DNA of 64,000 nt from Catenaria anguillulae PL171 (taxonomy: Eukaryota; Blastocladiomycota; Blastocladiomycetes; Blastocladiales; Catenariaceae): positions 248,001-312,000 of the forward strand of contig MCFL01000011.1 of NCBI GenBank assembly GCA_002102555.1. The letters are read 5' to 3'. Position 1 is the stretch's first letter; each line of letters opens with the position of its first letter. A program made the position numbers and the translations under genes. The notes under the pieces were generated by a model. It was not told the origin of the DNA and did not search any database. It saw only the letters and a list, made by a program, of their open reading frames with translations. Below, piece by piece: positions 11,217 to 21,337 of the stretch.

Positions 11217-13789
11217 TCACCCATCCTCTCCACCAACCGCACACCCATTCACGATGGACCACACTGGCAACCCATGTTTCCCCGAGTCAACGACCTCCTC
11301 AATCCAAACCACATCGTCATCCACAAGCACCACTTGCAATCGCTCACCAACAAGCGGACCAACCACTTTTCTTGCCACCACCGGCCGATGCCGCCCCGCG
11401 GCTTGCGCATTTGGCGCAGCAGCAAGCAGATGATCGCGAATGGCACCCAGGTTAATGGACACACTGAGCAGACGACCGGACGGCGCCCTGTGCAAGGAAG
11501 ACGCAATTGCCTGCGTGGGCAATGACGGTGAAGGTTGATCATGGACCATCGATGATCGTTGCACATTGTCCAACTGAGCCGCGAATCGCGCTTCCTCTTC
11601 GTGATCCTGCGTGATTCGGTCCACTTGACTTGCACGTGCCGCCCTCCCTACACCCATCCCACTCTTCTTTCCCAGATACGAAAACAAGGTCGTTTGCCCG
11701 GCCGGGAGGCCGCCTTGGCTCGGCCTCGGTTGCCGCACCTGCGACGGCGAAACAAATGTTGGCTTGGTGGATTGACTTGCGGCTTTGCCTCCTCCCGTAG
11801 CGCGAGGCGATTTCGACGGTGTAAACAACCCGCCAATCGGCGGTCCAGGCGCAGGCGATGGTCGGCGCGTCATCGCGTTTGAACACATGGGCAGCGGCCC
11901 GTGTTTCGGTTGCGGCAGCAGATGATTCGGTGCAACAACCAACTCGTGCTCCTCATCGTCGTCTTGGTCTTCATTGTCGCTCCCCAAGGCACGAATCCGA
12001 TGGACACTCGGGTGCGTCGAGTCCGGTTGATTAGGTTCTGGGTCGAGTACTGGCCCGCCGCTGGTGCCCGGCGTGAGCAAAGAGTGAATCGAGACGGGTT
12101 GAATGGCACGTTGATGGAATGCGTGAATGAGCGGCGTCGGCACAAGTGACGCGGGCGGCGCGGGTTGCGAGAGAAGCGGGGTGGACGGGGGTGCAAGGTG
12201 GGTGTATGGGGAGGCGGCGGCGGGCTGCGAAGACGACGTCCGTGGTGGGGTCGGTGGGGCAGCTCCCGCGCCAGCTGCTGTGGTCATGGTTGTTGGAGGT
12301 GGGTCCATGTACGATGACGGGGACTGTTCATCCAGTGGCCCGGATGCGCTGCGAGCACTCGCGGGTGCCTCGACGGTGGTCTTTTCGGCCAGCATGGGCT
12401 CGTATGTCTTGCTCAACACCCGATCCAAAACTTGCACGAGGTCGCTGATACACTCGGACATGACTTGCGACTTTGCGGGGTCCACATTGATGTCAAATGT
12501 CCCCGGCGGCAGCGTGATGCCAATCAAGTGAAAGGCCGAGCGGCACCCGGCACGTTCAAGGTGCGATTTGACAAGTTGCGAGATGGCACGTGGGGGCTTG
12601 ATGGGCCGTTGGTTGAGCGTATACAGTGGCGGTTTGGTTGCAAAAGGCTTTGTGTCCTTTGAGACTGACGTTCGAGCAAACACCAAGCGGTTCGTGAGCC
12701 ATGTCGACAAAAGAGATGGAACATTAGGCAGTCGAGAACGTACGGGATGCAACGGTCGGCAAGACAAGTGAGAGTGTGCACTCGGTCATGCTGGGTGTGG
12801 CGGGGACATAATCGATGGCGTGCACGCTGAGGTACATGCACCCATCAGCAACGACCCGGCCATGGACAGATCCAATAGCATCGCGCAAGGTTTTGGATGC
12901 TGGTTTGACCCAGCGATCCGAACCGTCGACCAGCGTGAATTGAACGAATGGGTAGGCGAGTGCGTAGGTGTGTAACAGTGGCTTGAGGTTTTCCTTCTTC
13001 TTGAGCAAGGTCTGATCCGTGCCAAGGTGGTGAGCGTCATTGAGTAGTGTCGGGGCAAGGCCACTCTTGGAGTTGGACGTACAGTTCGCCGAACAGGTAG
13101 GGTGTGAAACAGATTGGTTGCACAAACAGACGTGCCAACGGTCGCCGAGGCGACTTTTGTTGAGACAACTTCGCCCCTGTTGTCGATAGAATGAGCTGCT
13201 CCAACCTTGTCTGACATGGTGCGCGTCGTTATTGTCAAGGATTGGCTCAAGGTTGCGAGCGAGTGGAGCGCTTCGCCACGGAACCCGAGTGAAGTAACGG
13301 ATTCGAGGTCGGCAAAGGCACGCAGTTTGCTTGTATAGTATCGACGTGCCATGCAGGGTCGATCTTGAGGCGCGATTCCAGATCCATTGTCGGCGACCTG
13401 GTGATGGCAAGCCCAGTCAGTCAGGCAAGACCAAGAGGAGAGGTGAGTGCAAAAGTCGAGGGAGGAACAAACCGTGATGGATTTACGTCCGTGGTCGATC
13501 AGGGTGACAGTGATGGCCGTTGCACCGGCGTCAATCGAGTTTCTGTTGGTAAGTATGATTGATGTGAGGCGAGGGAGGCAGTGTGTGAGAGCTATCCATC
13601 CGAGGCTCGGGGCTCGAGCAAGATGCAACAAGGTACAGACTCGATGAGTTCCTTGACGGCCGAGGCGACATCGACAATGACTTGTCCCGATGTGATTGAG
13701 GAGACTGTATCTGGTGGCAGCGGCTGGATCTTTGCCGCAACAGCCGTCGCCGGAGCCGTAGCCGCAGCGCTTGCGCTTGGTGTGGACAT
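11217..13789 (-). CDS. MutL homologue of the PMS1/PMS2 class, C-terminally reduced
   Basis: Mismatch-repair ATPase expected to pair with MLH1. Five exons on the minus strand: 13789-13641, 13542-13473, 13397-13083, 13011-12744 and 12664-11217, about 749 residues. GHKL ATPase motifs are in order: the catalytic-Glu motif KELIENSIDAGATAI (its E codon is completed across intron 1), VADNGSGI, TSKL followed by SLGFRGEALHSL, and NLFHTLPVRR. Exon 4 begins the transducer domain, which continues into exon 5 with the conserved-type NQRPI and FDINVDPAKSQVM. A long Ser/Pro linker follows, containing QTTLFSYL, similar to a PCNA-binding box. The C-terminus has a stretch like the dimerisation-domain entry (RKVVGPLVGERLQVVL), but the DQHAADE metal-binding motif of endonuclease-active PMS2 is not found and the frame stops soon after. 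Intron 1 uses an unusual gtctgt donor. Confidence 0.85.
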
Positions 13790-14444
13790 GACACGGTAGC
13801 GGGATAAGGGCAAGACGGGTTTGGAGTGTTTGTCGGGAGTGACTTTGGCAATAGGAAGGTGTTGTTGAAAGGGTGTGCAGCGTGTGTTTGCGATGGGTTA
13901 TCATGCATGGATATGAGCATTGTTTTTATGGCGCGGCTGGCCACGAAATGAATTAAATCAATATTGAAATATTGAATATGACTCATTCACGTCGTCGATC
14001 CATCCAATATCTGTCCGATGTCCAATGAGGTAGCTCGCATTGAACCCTTTTCTAGAGCCTCACTCGACCATTTCTAGAGCTTCCTCGAACGTGTCTGGAA
14101 CTTGCTCATCACGTAATCACAATTGGGTACACAGGTAAAGATGGATTGGAATGTATATATGCATTACCGTCCAACGTCAAGTCACTATTCCGACTCGGAA
14201 ACCACGCCCCACGGCACCCCGCGCAATGAGATTGAGATCACCTTAATCCCCTTAATTCCATGTTTTCCCCCGTGTGACCTGCATATCCATACATGCATAC
14301 ATGTCACGCTTGCGCCTTGCGCCGTCAATCCTCCTGCGAGTCCGACTTCCGACGTACCAACTGCGCTTCAACTTTCCGCTCAAACCGTTTCCATTCGCAT
14401 TCTCGTTTCGCACATTTTCAATCTCGACTTCAAGCTACTACGCC
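13790..14444. other. Divergent intergenic region, PMS (-) and SAC1 (+)
   Basis: A shared 655-bp promoter interval between two divergently transcribed genes. AT-rich sequence lies at about 13950-13980, and the near-repeated phrase tctagagcct/tctagagctt occurs twice at about 14050-14085. No gene is seen. In-frame ATGs upstream of the chosen SAC1 start lie inside this interval. Confidence 0.5.
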
Positions 14445-16667
14445 ATGCACTACCGCGACCCGCTGCATTTGCCACCGGACCCGGAACCGCGGTCCATTCA
14501 CGTCCTCACGAGCGGCCGGATCGTCATTGAATCCCTCTCCACATCGCCATCGTTGTCTCCTCCCGACAGTGAGCAGACATCGATTCAACAGAACTCATTC
14601 CCGCATGTTTCCTTCAGTCCTCAGACTTTTCACTCCGCAAGCGCGCCCACCTGGGGTTCGGACTCGGACGCCGGCCCGGCTTCTCTGGTGTTTGACGGAA
14701 CATCGCCCAAACCCTTCATTGAACACCCACCCGTCGACGACTATGGCCCCATTCGCACCGCGCCCAACCACAACTCAATAGCACGCCACCTCTCGCACGT
14801 CGGCCTCCTGGGCATCCTCGACTTGGGCTTTGCCTCACACCTCCTCTTTGCAACTCGCGCCACCTGCGTCGCCCAATTGGCAGGCGCACCCATCTACAAG
14901 ATCTCGAGTGTCGACTCGTTGCCCATCGTCTCGCCGCCCACACGATCCATGGCGCAAGAGGCGTACGAGGCGACTGCTCTGCGCAACCTCTTGTACTATC
15001 TTAACCACCACCCGCTCTTTTATTCACGCCACGTTGACTTGTCGCGGTCCATTCGCGTCCAGTCACTCGGCCCACATGCGTCCCAGCCCAATTGGGACTT
15101 TATCGTCAACTCGACTCTCTTGCCGCGATCGCTCATGTATCCGACCTCCGCGTCCACAACCTTGGATTCACCGTTGCATTTGACCGCTACCCGTTTCTTT
15201 GTCCCCGTGATTGCCGGTCACGTCTCGCAGGCTACCCCGCTCCCTTCACTCAAACTCACGCTGATTGCACGCTCAAACACACTGCGCCTCGGCCGCCGTT
15301 ACTTTTCCCGCGGCATGGCCCCCGAGGGCGGGTCCGGGTGCTCCAACGCCATCGAATCCGAACTGGTTGTATCGCACGGCCCTCGCCTCGCTGCCCACTT
15401 GCAATGGCGCGGGTCGGTCCCACTCGTGTGGTCGCAAGTGCCCACTTATGACTTGACTGTATGGAAACCTCCCGTGGTCGTGTCTGCCTTGCACGCGCGT
15501 GGCGATTGGAACCCCGTGCTGCGATACCTTAGGGCATGGACCAAACTGGTACCCCGCGTTGTGTTTTTGGACTTGTTGGATCGCACCAATCGTGGAGAGC
15601 GTGTGTTGTCAGAAACATTTGAGCAGGCCGTTGGCGAGTTGCGCGACGCCGCCGAGCCCGTGGCCAACACGACCGGCGACCGGCAGGGCGAGCACAGTGA
15701 GGCAAGTGGCACGTGTTGGCCCGTCGAGTATGTCCATGCGGCAGTGGCAGGCAGAACACATGCGGCCGTACGAAGAGTCGTGGATGAGGTGAGTGCCAGT
15801 CCAGGTGTGCATCAAGTGACGAGCGTTGACTTGGCGGCGGGCGGATCTCGGGCGGCGCGGGGAAGCGTGCAATCAACCGTGATTCGTACAAATTGCCTCG
15901 ACTCGATCGACCGCACAAACCTTGTCCAGCTTGAAATCGCAACACTTGCTCTCGACCCGCTTCTCGACGCCATTGACTATACCGAGCGCGACCCAGCGGC
16001 CAAGTCCGCCATCCGATCCGCGCTTCGGTGCATGTGGACGACACACGGCCACGATCTCGCGCGACACTATGTCGGCACACGCGCCGTCAGCCAAGAACTC
16101 GCTTGCCAACCAACCGGCTTGTCGACTCGTGTCCGACGCCCATGGATCGGCATCGGGATTGAAAACGAGGCCACGCTTGCTCGCCGCCAATACTTGCAAT
16201 ACTTTGTGGACCCGTGCTTGCAGGACGTGTTTGACGAACACCTGTGTCCCGCAGCCACGGCCACGGCCGCTGGTCCTCGATCCGGTACCACTGGCCCCAC
16301 AGCCAACACTGTGGTTCACATTGCCCCCGCTCACGTGCGCCAGCGGTTGTTTGCCCTCCAACGCAAAGTGTCTGGCGACGAGTGCGAGCTGCCATTGGTC
16401 GGGTTTGCATTTGTGTTTATACGCAAGCACCTTGCGCCCATGAATGTCGATGGCGTGCTGGGCCTCTTGGCGAGTGTGGTGTGGATGGCGGCGGCCGTGG
16501 TGGTCCAATGGTGGTTGGGAGGTGGGGCGGTCGAGGCGGCTAGGGGCATCGTGAGGCGGCCAAGGAGGTTGGCCATGATGACAGGTTTCGGGTCAAGAGT
16601 CAATGTTGGGAATGCCATGGTGAGTGGAAATACGGTGGGCGGAGGCGAGGGGAACCGAAGGACATAG
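14445..16667 (+). CDS. SAC1: SAC1-type phosphoinositide phosphatase with C-terminal membrane anchor
   Basis: Single-exon gene of 740 residues. It dephosphorylates phosphatidylinositol 4-phosphate at ER and Golgi membranes and so controls lipid exchange and secretion. The N-terminal Sac sub-domain contains LLGILDLGFASHLLFAT, FFVPVIAGHV and LGRRYFSRGM; then come GSVPLVWSQ and the catalytic CX5R(T/S) loop in RTNCLDSIDRTNLVQ, near residue 490. The usual family sequence is NCxDCLDRTN, so the second cysteine is Ser and the Leu is Ile here; the nucleophile Cys and the Arg are intact. A hydrophobic segment near the C-terminus (LLASVVWMAAAVVVQWWLGG) is the expected anchor; a second membrane segment, known in yeast Sac1, is not obvious. 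The frame extends upstream to 14274, but MHYRDPLHLPPDPEP at 14445 fits the family start best. Confidence 0.88.
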   Translation: MHYRDPLHLPPDPEPRSIHVLTSGRIVIESLSTSPSLSPPDSEQTSIQQNSFPHVSFSPQTFHSASAPTWGSDSDAGPASLVFDGTSPKPFIEHPPVDDYGPIRTAPNHNSIARHLSHVGLLGILDLGFASHLLFATRATCVAQLAGAPIYKISSVDSLPIVSPPTRSMAQEAYEATALRNLLYYLNHHPLFYSRHVDLSRSIRVQSLGPHASQPNWDFIVNSTLLPRSLMYPTSASTTLDSPLHLTATRFFVPVIAGHVSQATPLPSLKLTLIARSNTLRLGRRYFSRGMAPEGGSGCSNAIESELVVSHGPRLAAHLQWRGSVPLVWSQVPTYDLTVWKPPVVVSALHARGDWNPVLRYLRAWTKLVPRVVFLDLLDRTNRGERVLSETFEQAVGELRDAAEPVANTTGDRQGEHSEASGTCWPVEYVHAAVAGRTHAAVRRVVDEVSASPGVHQVTSVDLAAGGSRAARGSVQSTVIRTNCLDSIDRTNLVQLEIATLALDPLLDAIDYTERDPAAKSAIRSALRCMWTTHGHDLARHYVGTRAVSQELACQPTGLSTRVRRPWIGIGIENEATLARRQYLQYFVDPCLQDVFDEHLCPAATATAAGPRSGTTGPTANTVVHIAPAHVRQRLFALQRKVSGDECELPLVGFAFVFIRKHLAPMNVDGVLGLLASVVWMAAAVVVQWWLGGGAVEAARGIVRRPRRLAMMTGFGSRVNVGNAMVSGNTVGGGEGNRRT

Positions 16668-17443
16668 ATTATTTATGATGACTTGCTTGGCCATACTTGC
16701 GCATATGTACACATCTGCTTTTCTCTTGTCGGTCAGATGCGTACTTATACATGCACGATTCACCGACGAAACAGGGGCACCAAGGTTCCGGATCACAACT
16801 GCAAGTCTGGTGAAGTACATGTTCATACAAAAACCACGCGTGCCATGAGATTGTTTGCTGCAGACATTTCCGATACATACCTTTTGGTTGGAACCGGTGG
16901 ACATGCGTGAACGGCGTCCTGTCATGACGACTTCAATGATATGCCGCAACAGGGTCGGTCCCTGTGTCAATAGTTTTGAATTCAACCTTCCTTTCGAGGC
17001 ATGAATCAGCGACCCGTCCACACGCGTCGTCCTCCCAGCTTCGACGGCAGCAGATCTTCAGATGGCGAGGACGACTCGGCGAAGGCCAACCGGCCGGGCG
17101 ACTACAAATAGCAGTTGTCGCCCCCCCCCTTCCCACTCCTACATTTCCTTACTGACACCCTCTTTTTCAATCTCGAATGTACATACAAAGAAAAGACACA
17201 CGCTGGTATGCCTGGCAGTCGCTTTGACGGCTCCGTCCCTGCCATTCCACAGACTCTCAAGGTAAAGTTATCCTTGGGTCATCTGTCTGTTTCCCTTTTG
17301 CTTTCAATCCCACAACTCGTCTCATTTTTCATGTATGTGTAGATGCAGAAATGCACGGACTTACTCCAACGGGCCACTCAATGAAATCCACCTAGATTCA
17401 CCCCTTCACTTGCTCGCACACACCAGCTCGCGTCAAAACAACC
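16668..17443. other. Intergenic region SAC1 to CDF transporter 1
   Basis: Holds the SAC1 3' end and the transporter promoter. A C-rich tract (about 17120-17130) and a pyrimidine-rich stretch (about 17270-17330) are visible; an untranslated first exon is possible. No coding sequence is convincing. Confidence 0.45.
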
Positions 17444-18986
17444 ATGCCGACCTTTGATCCATCCACACCATCGCTCGAGAGGGCCGCTGGTCAACACTCT
17501 GAATCGTCTCCGCTCCTTTCTCACGTCCAGCACCCACACCCACAATCTCAATCAAACTGTTACTCGACCATCAACCACCCGACGGCCACGTTGGTCGCAA
17601 TTGACCCGGATCCGACCGCCGCGGCCAGCTCCTCAAGCCACCATTCCTCCACCTCCGAGTCGGCGGCATCGCACAGCTGGCTCACTGGCGACCTGCCACA
17701 TCACTTGTCGACATTGCGCAAATCCCCGGAACAGCTCCAGCAAATCGCATGCCCAAAGCTCGTCAAGTTTTACAATGAGCAAAACGACCTGATTGACGAC
17801 CTGCTGGCGCCCGTGCTTGTACCCGACGAGTTTGATGAGGAGAGCGCCATGCTCGAGTTGGAAAAGAAGCGCGAGGAGGCCCAGGTGACGCGGTTGATTT
17901 GGGCCAGTTTGGGTGTCAACCTTGCCTTGTTTGTGTGCGTTGAGTTTTGGCAGTTTGACGTTGTCCAGTGCTCCTTGGGGGGTTTGCTCACCTATTGTGG
18001 GTCTGTACCTCCATTTAGCGTTCAAGTCGTTGCTGCCTCATCCACAGGATCCATGGCGTTGCTGGCAACGGCCACTGATTCCTTCATGGATTTGTTATCG
18101 GGCGTGATTCTCGCATTTGCAGACCATGCGGCAAAGAGGCAGAATTTGCTCGATTATCCCACCGTACGTTGCTTGTCTGCACGTGCTGTTGCATCATCTT
18201 TATCGTGACCAAATCTTACGTGACCATCATGCGTAGGGAAAGCGCCGATTCGAAACCATTGGAACCATTGTGTTTGCCTCGCTCATGTCGACGCTTTCCC
18301 TCCAAATTATTGTCGAGGGCATCCGAGGCGTAGCTGGTGGCGAGGAAACCCCGCCGACAACGGATTTCAAGGATGTTGTGCTCATTGGCGCCGTCCTTGG
18401 TATGTGCATCTGCTTGTTCAACTTGCTTTACAACAAAACCATCTCACTGGCTTCCACGTCGTATCCATTAGCCGCCAAGTTTTGCTTGCTCATGTACTGC
18501 AACACGCTTAGCCAGTACACGTCCGCGAAAACGCTTGCCACGGACCACCGCAACGACCTCGTTCTCAACTCGTTTGGCCTCACCATGTCGCTTTTGGGCG
18601 TACGTGTCATGTGGTGGCTCGACCCCGTCGGCGGCATTGGCATTGGCCTGCTCATCTTGCGCTCGTGGGCTGCGACCGCATGGGAAAACGTCCAGCTACT
18701 GATTGGCCGGTCGGTCCCGCCCGCCATTCTCAACAAGCTCATTTACGTTGCAGCAACGCACCATCCGGCCATTCGACAAATCGAGACGTGTCGCGCGTAT
18801 TGGCTCGGCACAAACATGTTTGTGGAAATTGATATTGTGTTGCCTCCGGATATGTCGCTCAAGGAGAGCCATGATATTGGCGAGTCATTGCAGATCAAGA
18901 TTGAGCATTTGCCCAATGTGGAGCGGGCGTTTGTGCATGTGGATCATGAGGTGCATGAGTTTGCGCAGGAACATCGGGTCAAGTGA
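17444..18986 (+). CDS. Cation diffusion facilitator transporter, copy 1 (Mn-type signature)
   Basis: Metal/proton antiporter of the CDF family, moving divalent metal from cytosol into an organelle or out of the cell. Four exons: 17444-17934, 18019-18163, 18237-18399 and 18472-18986, 437 residues. A Ser/His-rich cytosolic N-terminus (about 140 residues) precedes the membrane domain. Two metal-site motifs are visible: TDSFMDLLSG in the second helix and TDHRND in the fifth, that is DxxxD in both. That pairing is typical of manganese-type CDFs (plant MTP8-11 group) rather than zinc carriers with HxxxD, so Mn is the best inferred substrate. The C-terminal domain contains HLPNVERAFVHVD. Introns 2 and 3 match positions in the paralogue at 32051-33544; the 84-nt intron 1 has no counterpart there. 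Confidence 0.88.
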
Positions 18987-19184
18987 ATCGCTGGTCTTGG
19001 GCTGTGTGACAAGTTTTTTGCGAAGTCTTGGGTGGCTTGCGGCTGTATTTATTGCACCTTGCTCTACAGTGGTAATTGTTGGTGTAGCGATAAGAATATA
19101 TCCATATACTTCGTAAAAGATAGGACTGAGCGGCAGACCGCGCTGGAAAGTCAATCGTACTTCAGTACGGAGAGACGTGGACCC

Positions 19185-21143
19185 TTACAATGTGGTGGGC
19201 GACAGTCCACTTTGTAATAGTTCCAACAGGTCCGAATCCTTGACCAAACCGGACTTGAGCCACCATTGGACCACCTTGGCTTGTCCCTTGGCAACCGCCC
19301 ATCGAATCGCTGCCTCGGACCACCAAAACTCTGACTCGGAATCATTCAACCACCAATCTAGAACGATCCGCTGTCCTGCCTGGCTCGCGTAATCAACCGG
19401 CCTTGTCGACCTTGGAATCGGAAGCTTGTTGGACACCCACCATTGCAATACCGCGACATGCCCCTGACGTGAGGCCACGATGAGTGCCGAATCATCCTCG
19501 TTGAGCGCGTCCACATCCAGTCCTTTAGCAAACAACAGGTTGAGCATTTCCACGTCGCCTACTCGACATGCCGCTCGGACAACATCCACCAAAACGGGTG
19601 GCTTGCACCGACGGGTGCGATACATCCACTCGAGCATGCACCGGGCCTCGAGTTCGACCAGCTCGACCAGCGGCGACGACCAGTCAAAGCATTCGTCCGC
19701 GTCGGGGAACCGTGCCACCAACCATTGCACAACATTGACACGGTCCCCAGGCAAGGCGGCCGAGATGAATAGGCCAGCAGCATCGGACATGAAATCGTGG
19801 GCGACATTGTAGTTAACGTTGAGCAAGTGTTCCAGAATGTGAATGTGACCAAAGAGAGCCGCGTGTTCCATGGTTGACAACAAACATTTGACGGAGAAGC
19901 GGTCGCTTGCGTCAACTTCAGAAAATTTGACCAGGTCAAAACGCAACATGAGATCCAGTCGTCCGAACGACGCCAATGTCGGAGCGTCTCGAGGCACAAG
20001 CGCAACTTGTGCATCAGTCAATTGCGAGTCTGGTGAGATGAGAATTGCGTACGGCTCGCACTGATCCCAAAATCGCGACACAAGGGTGTGACCGCGCTTG
20101 TGCGCTTGCCACGTGGCCCCAGGCGAAAACTTGAATACAAGGTCCGTCTTGAACAACCACCACTCAATCACATCCAACCGCCCTTCTTCCGACGCCCACT
20201 CCACGGCAGCAGGGGTGTAATGGGTCCGATCCGTGTTCTCGTAAAACCAATCCAGTACACCCAAATGTCCATTTTTGCTTGCCCAATCGACCCACCCAAA
20301 TGCCTCACCGATTGGTTCGGCGACCTGCTTTTGCCTCAACCAGTCAAGGACATGTACCCAATTGTACTCGGCGGCGTACCGCCACGCCTCCTCGGACAGG
20401 AGTTCACCTGCACGCTCGTGCATAACCATGTCGAGAACTGCGACGTGGCCACCGACACACGCCAGTTGAATGATATAAAACATATCCAATCCATCCAAGC
20501 CGAGTACTTGATCTTGCAACAGAAACTGAATGAAGGCGGCATGGCCATTGCAAGCAGCGAGTAGCAGGTGCCGAGCTGGCTTGGCTTGATGTGATACACC
20601 CATAGCAAAGCACAGCGCTTGGAAAACGTCCACATTTCCCGCCTCGCTTGCGCTGGCAAGCAGAGTTTCTGAAAGATGGCGGGTCATGCGGATGCCCTTG
20701 TCAGGCCAGACCCTATCAATCACCTTCCAGTCGCCCATCCTGCAGCAATGCTGCGCAATCTGAACAAGTGCTTGAGTTGGCGGCCGCTGCAAAAGGTATT
20801 GCTCGACTTTGCCCAGGATCTCCGCTCTCCCGGACACTGATTTGCACTGCGGCTGCGGTTGGGGCTGCTTGCACGAGTCCAGACCCAAGAATGCATCGTT
20901 GGCATCGAAAAAGGATGCATGCGATTGGTCGTTTTCGAGTAGCATATCAACAAGGTCCATACCTGGCGCCGAATTGGCCCGGGTAAAGATGGATGTGTAC
21001 GCCTGCGGGACATGAGACGGCGGCAACACACGAGCGAGCGCCAAATAGGTTGTGGAGCGCGGGTACGTGTGCGGCGCGAAGGCGAGGATGAGCTCCACCA
21101 GTGGCAAAGGTAGCGTGGGCATAACTGTGAGCGATTCTTCCAT
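19185..21143 (-). CDS. Ankyrin-repeat protein with WW-ended helices
   Basis: Single exon, 652 residues from ATG 21143. The N-terminus (LPLPLVELILAFAPHTYP) resembles an F-box-like leader. The rest is a chain of about 30-residue ankyrin-like units in which a short helix beginning with Ala-Ser or Ala-Ala is followed by a second helix ending in Trp or Tyr. Examples are WASKNGHLGVLDWFYE, WASEEGRLDVIEWWLF, ASRQGHVAVLQWWVSN and WAVAKGQAKVVQWWLKSGL. No catalytic or membrane region is visible. Such proteins are protein-binding scaffolds, and if the leader is an F-box they would be substrate receptors of an SCF ligase (inference). The gene converges on the CDF gene at 17444-18986, with under 200 bases between the two 3' ends. 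Confidence 0.85.
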   Translation of the reverse strand: MEESLTVMPTLPLPLVELILAFAPHTYPRSTTYLALARVLPPSHVPQAYTSIFTRANSAPGMDLVDMLLENDQSHASFFDANDAFLGLDSCKQPQPQPQCKSVSGRAEILGKVEQYLLQRPPTQALVQIAQHCCRMGDWKVIDRVWPDKGIRMTRHLSETLLASASEAGNVDVFQALCFAMGVSHQAKPARHLLLAACNGHAAFIQFLLQDQVLGLDGLDMFYIIQLACVGGHVAVLDMVMHERAGELLSEEAWRYAAEYNWVHVLDWLRQKQVAEPIGEAFGWVDWASKNGHLGVLDWFYENTDRTHYTPAAVEWASEEGRLDVIEWWLFKTDLVFKFSPGATWQAHKRGHTLVSRFWDQCEPYAILISPDSQLTDAQVALVPRDAPTLASFGRLDLMLRFDLVKFSEVDASDRFSVKCLLSTMEHAALFGHIHILEHLLNVNYNVAHDFMSDAAGLFISAALPGDRVNVVQWLVARFPDADECFDWSSPLVELVELEARCMLEWMYRTRRCKPPVLVDVVRAACRVGDVEMLNLLFAKGLDVDALNEDDSALIVASRQGHVAVLQWWVSNKLPIPRSTRPVDYASQAGQRIVLDWWLNDSESEFWWSEAAIRWAVAKGQAKVVQWWLKSGLVKDSDLLELLQSGLSPTTL

Positions 21144-21337
21144 TGCATCTAGTGTTGTTGTTACATGACAGCGACGACCATCGTTGTTTATATTTACAAG
21201 TAATAACGCCAATATGTATCTGGTCAGGCGGTGCTCACGTCGTCAGGCAGGGCTCCCGACAACACCAATATTCAGTCTACGAACAGTTGTTATTGCATGC
21301 AGAAGTTCCTAGTAATTGACACTAGGACAAAATCTTT

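Noticed and set aside
17935-18018. Read-through of the in-frame 84-nt CDF intron as a real insertion
   Set aside because: The paralogue lacks it exactly at this point and the inserted residues would break the first membrane helix.
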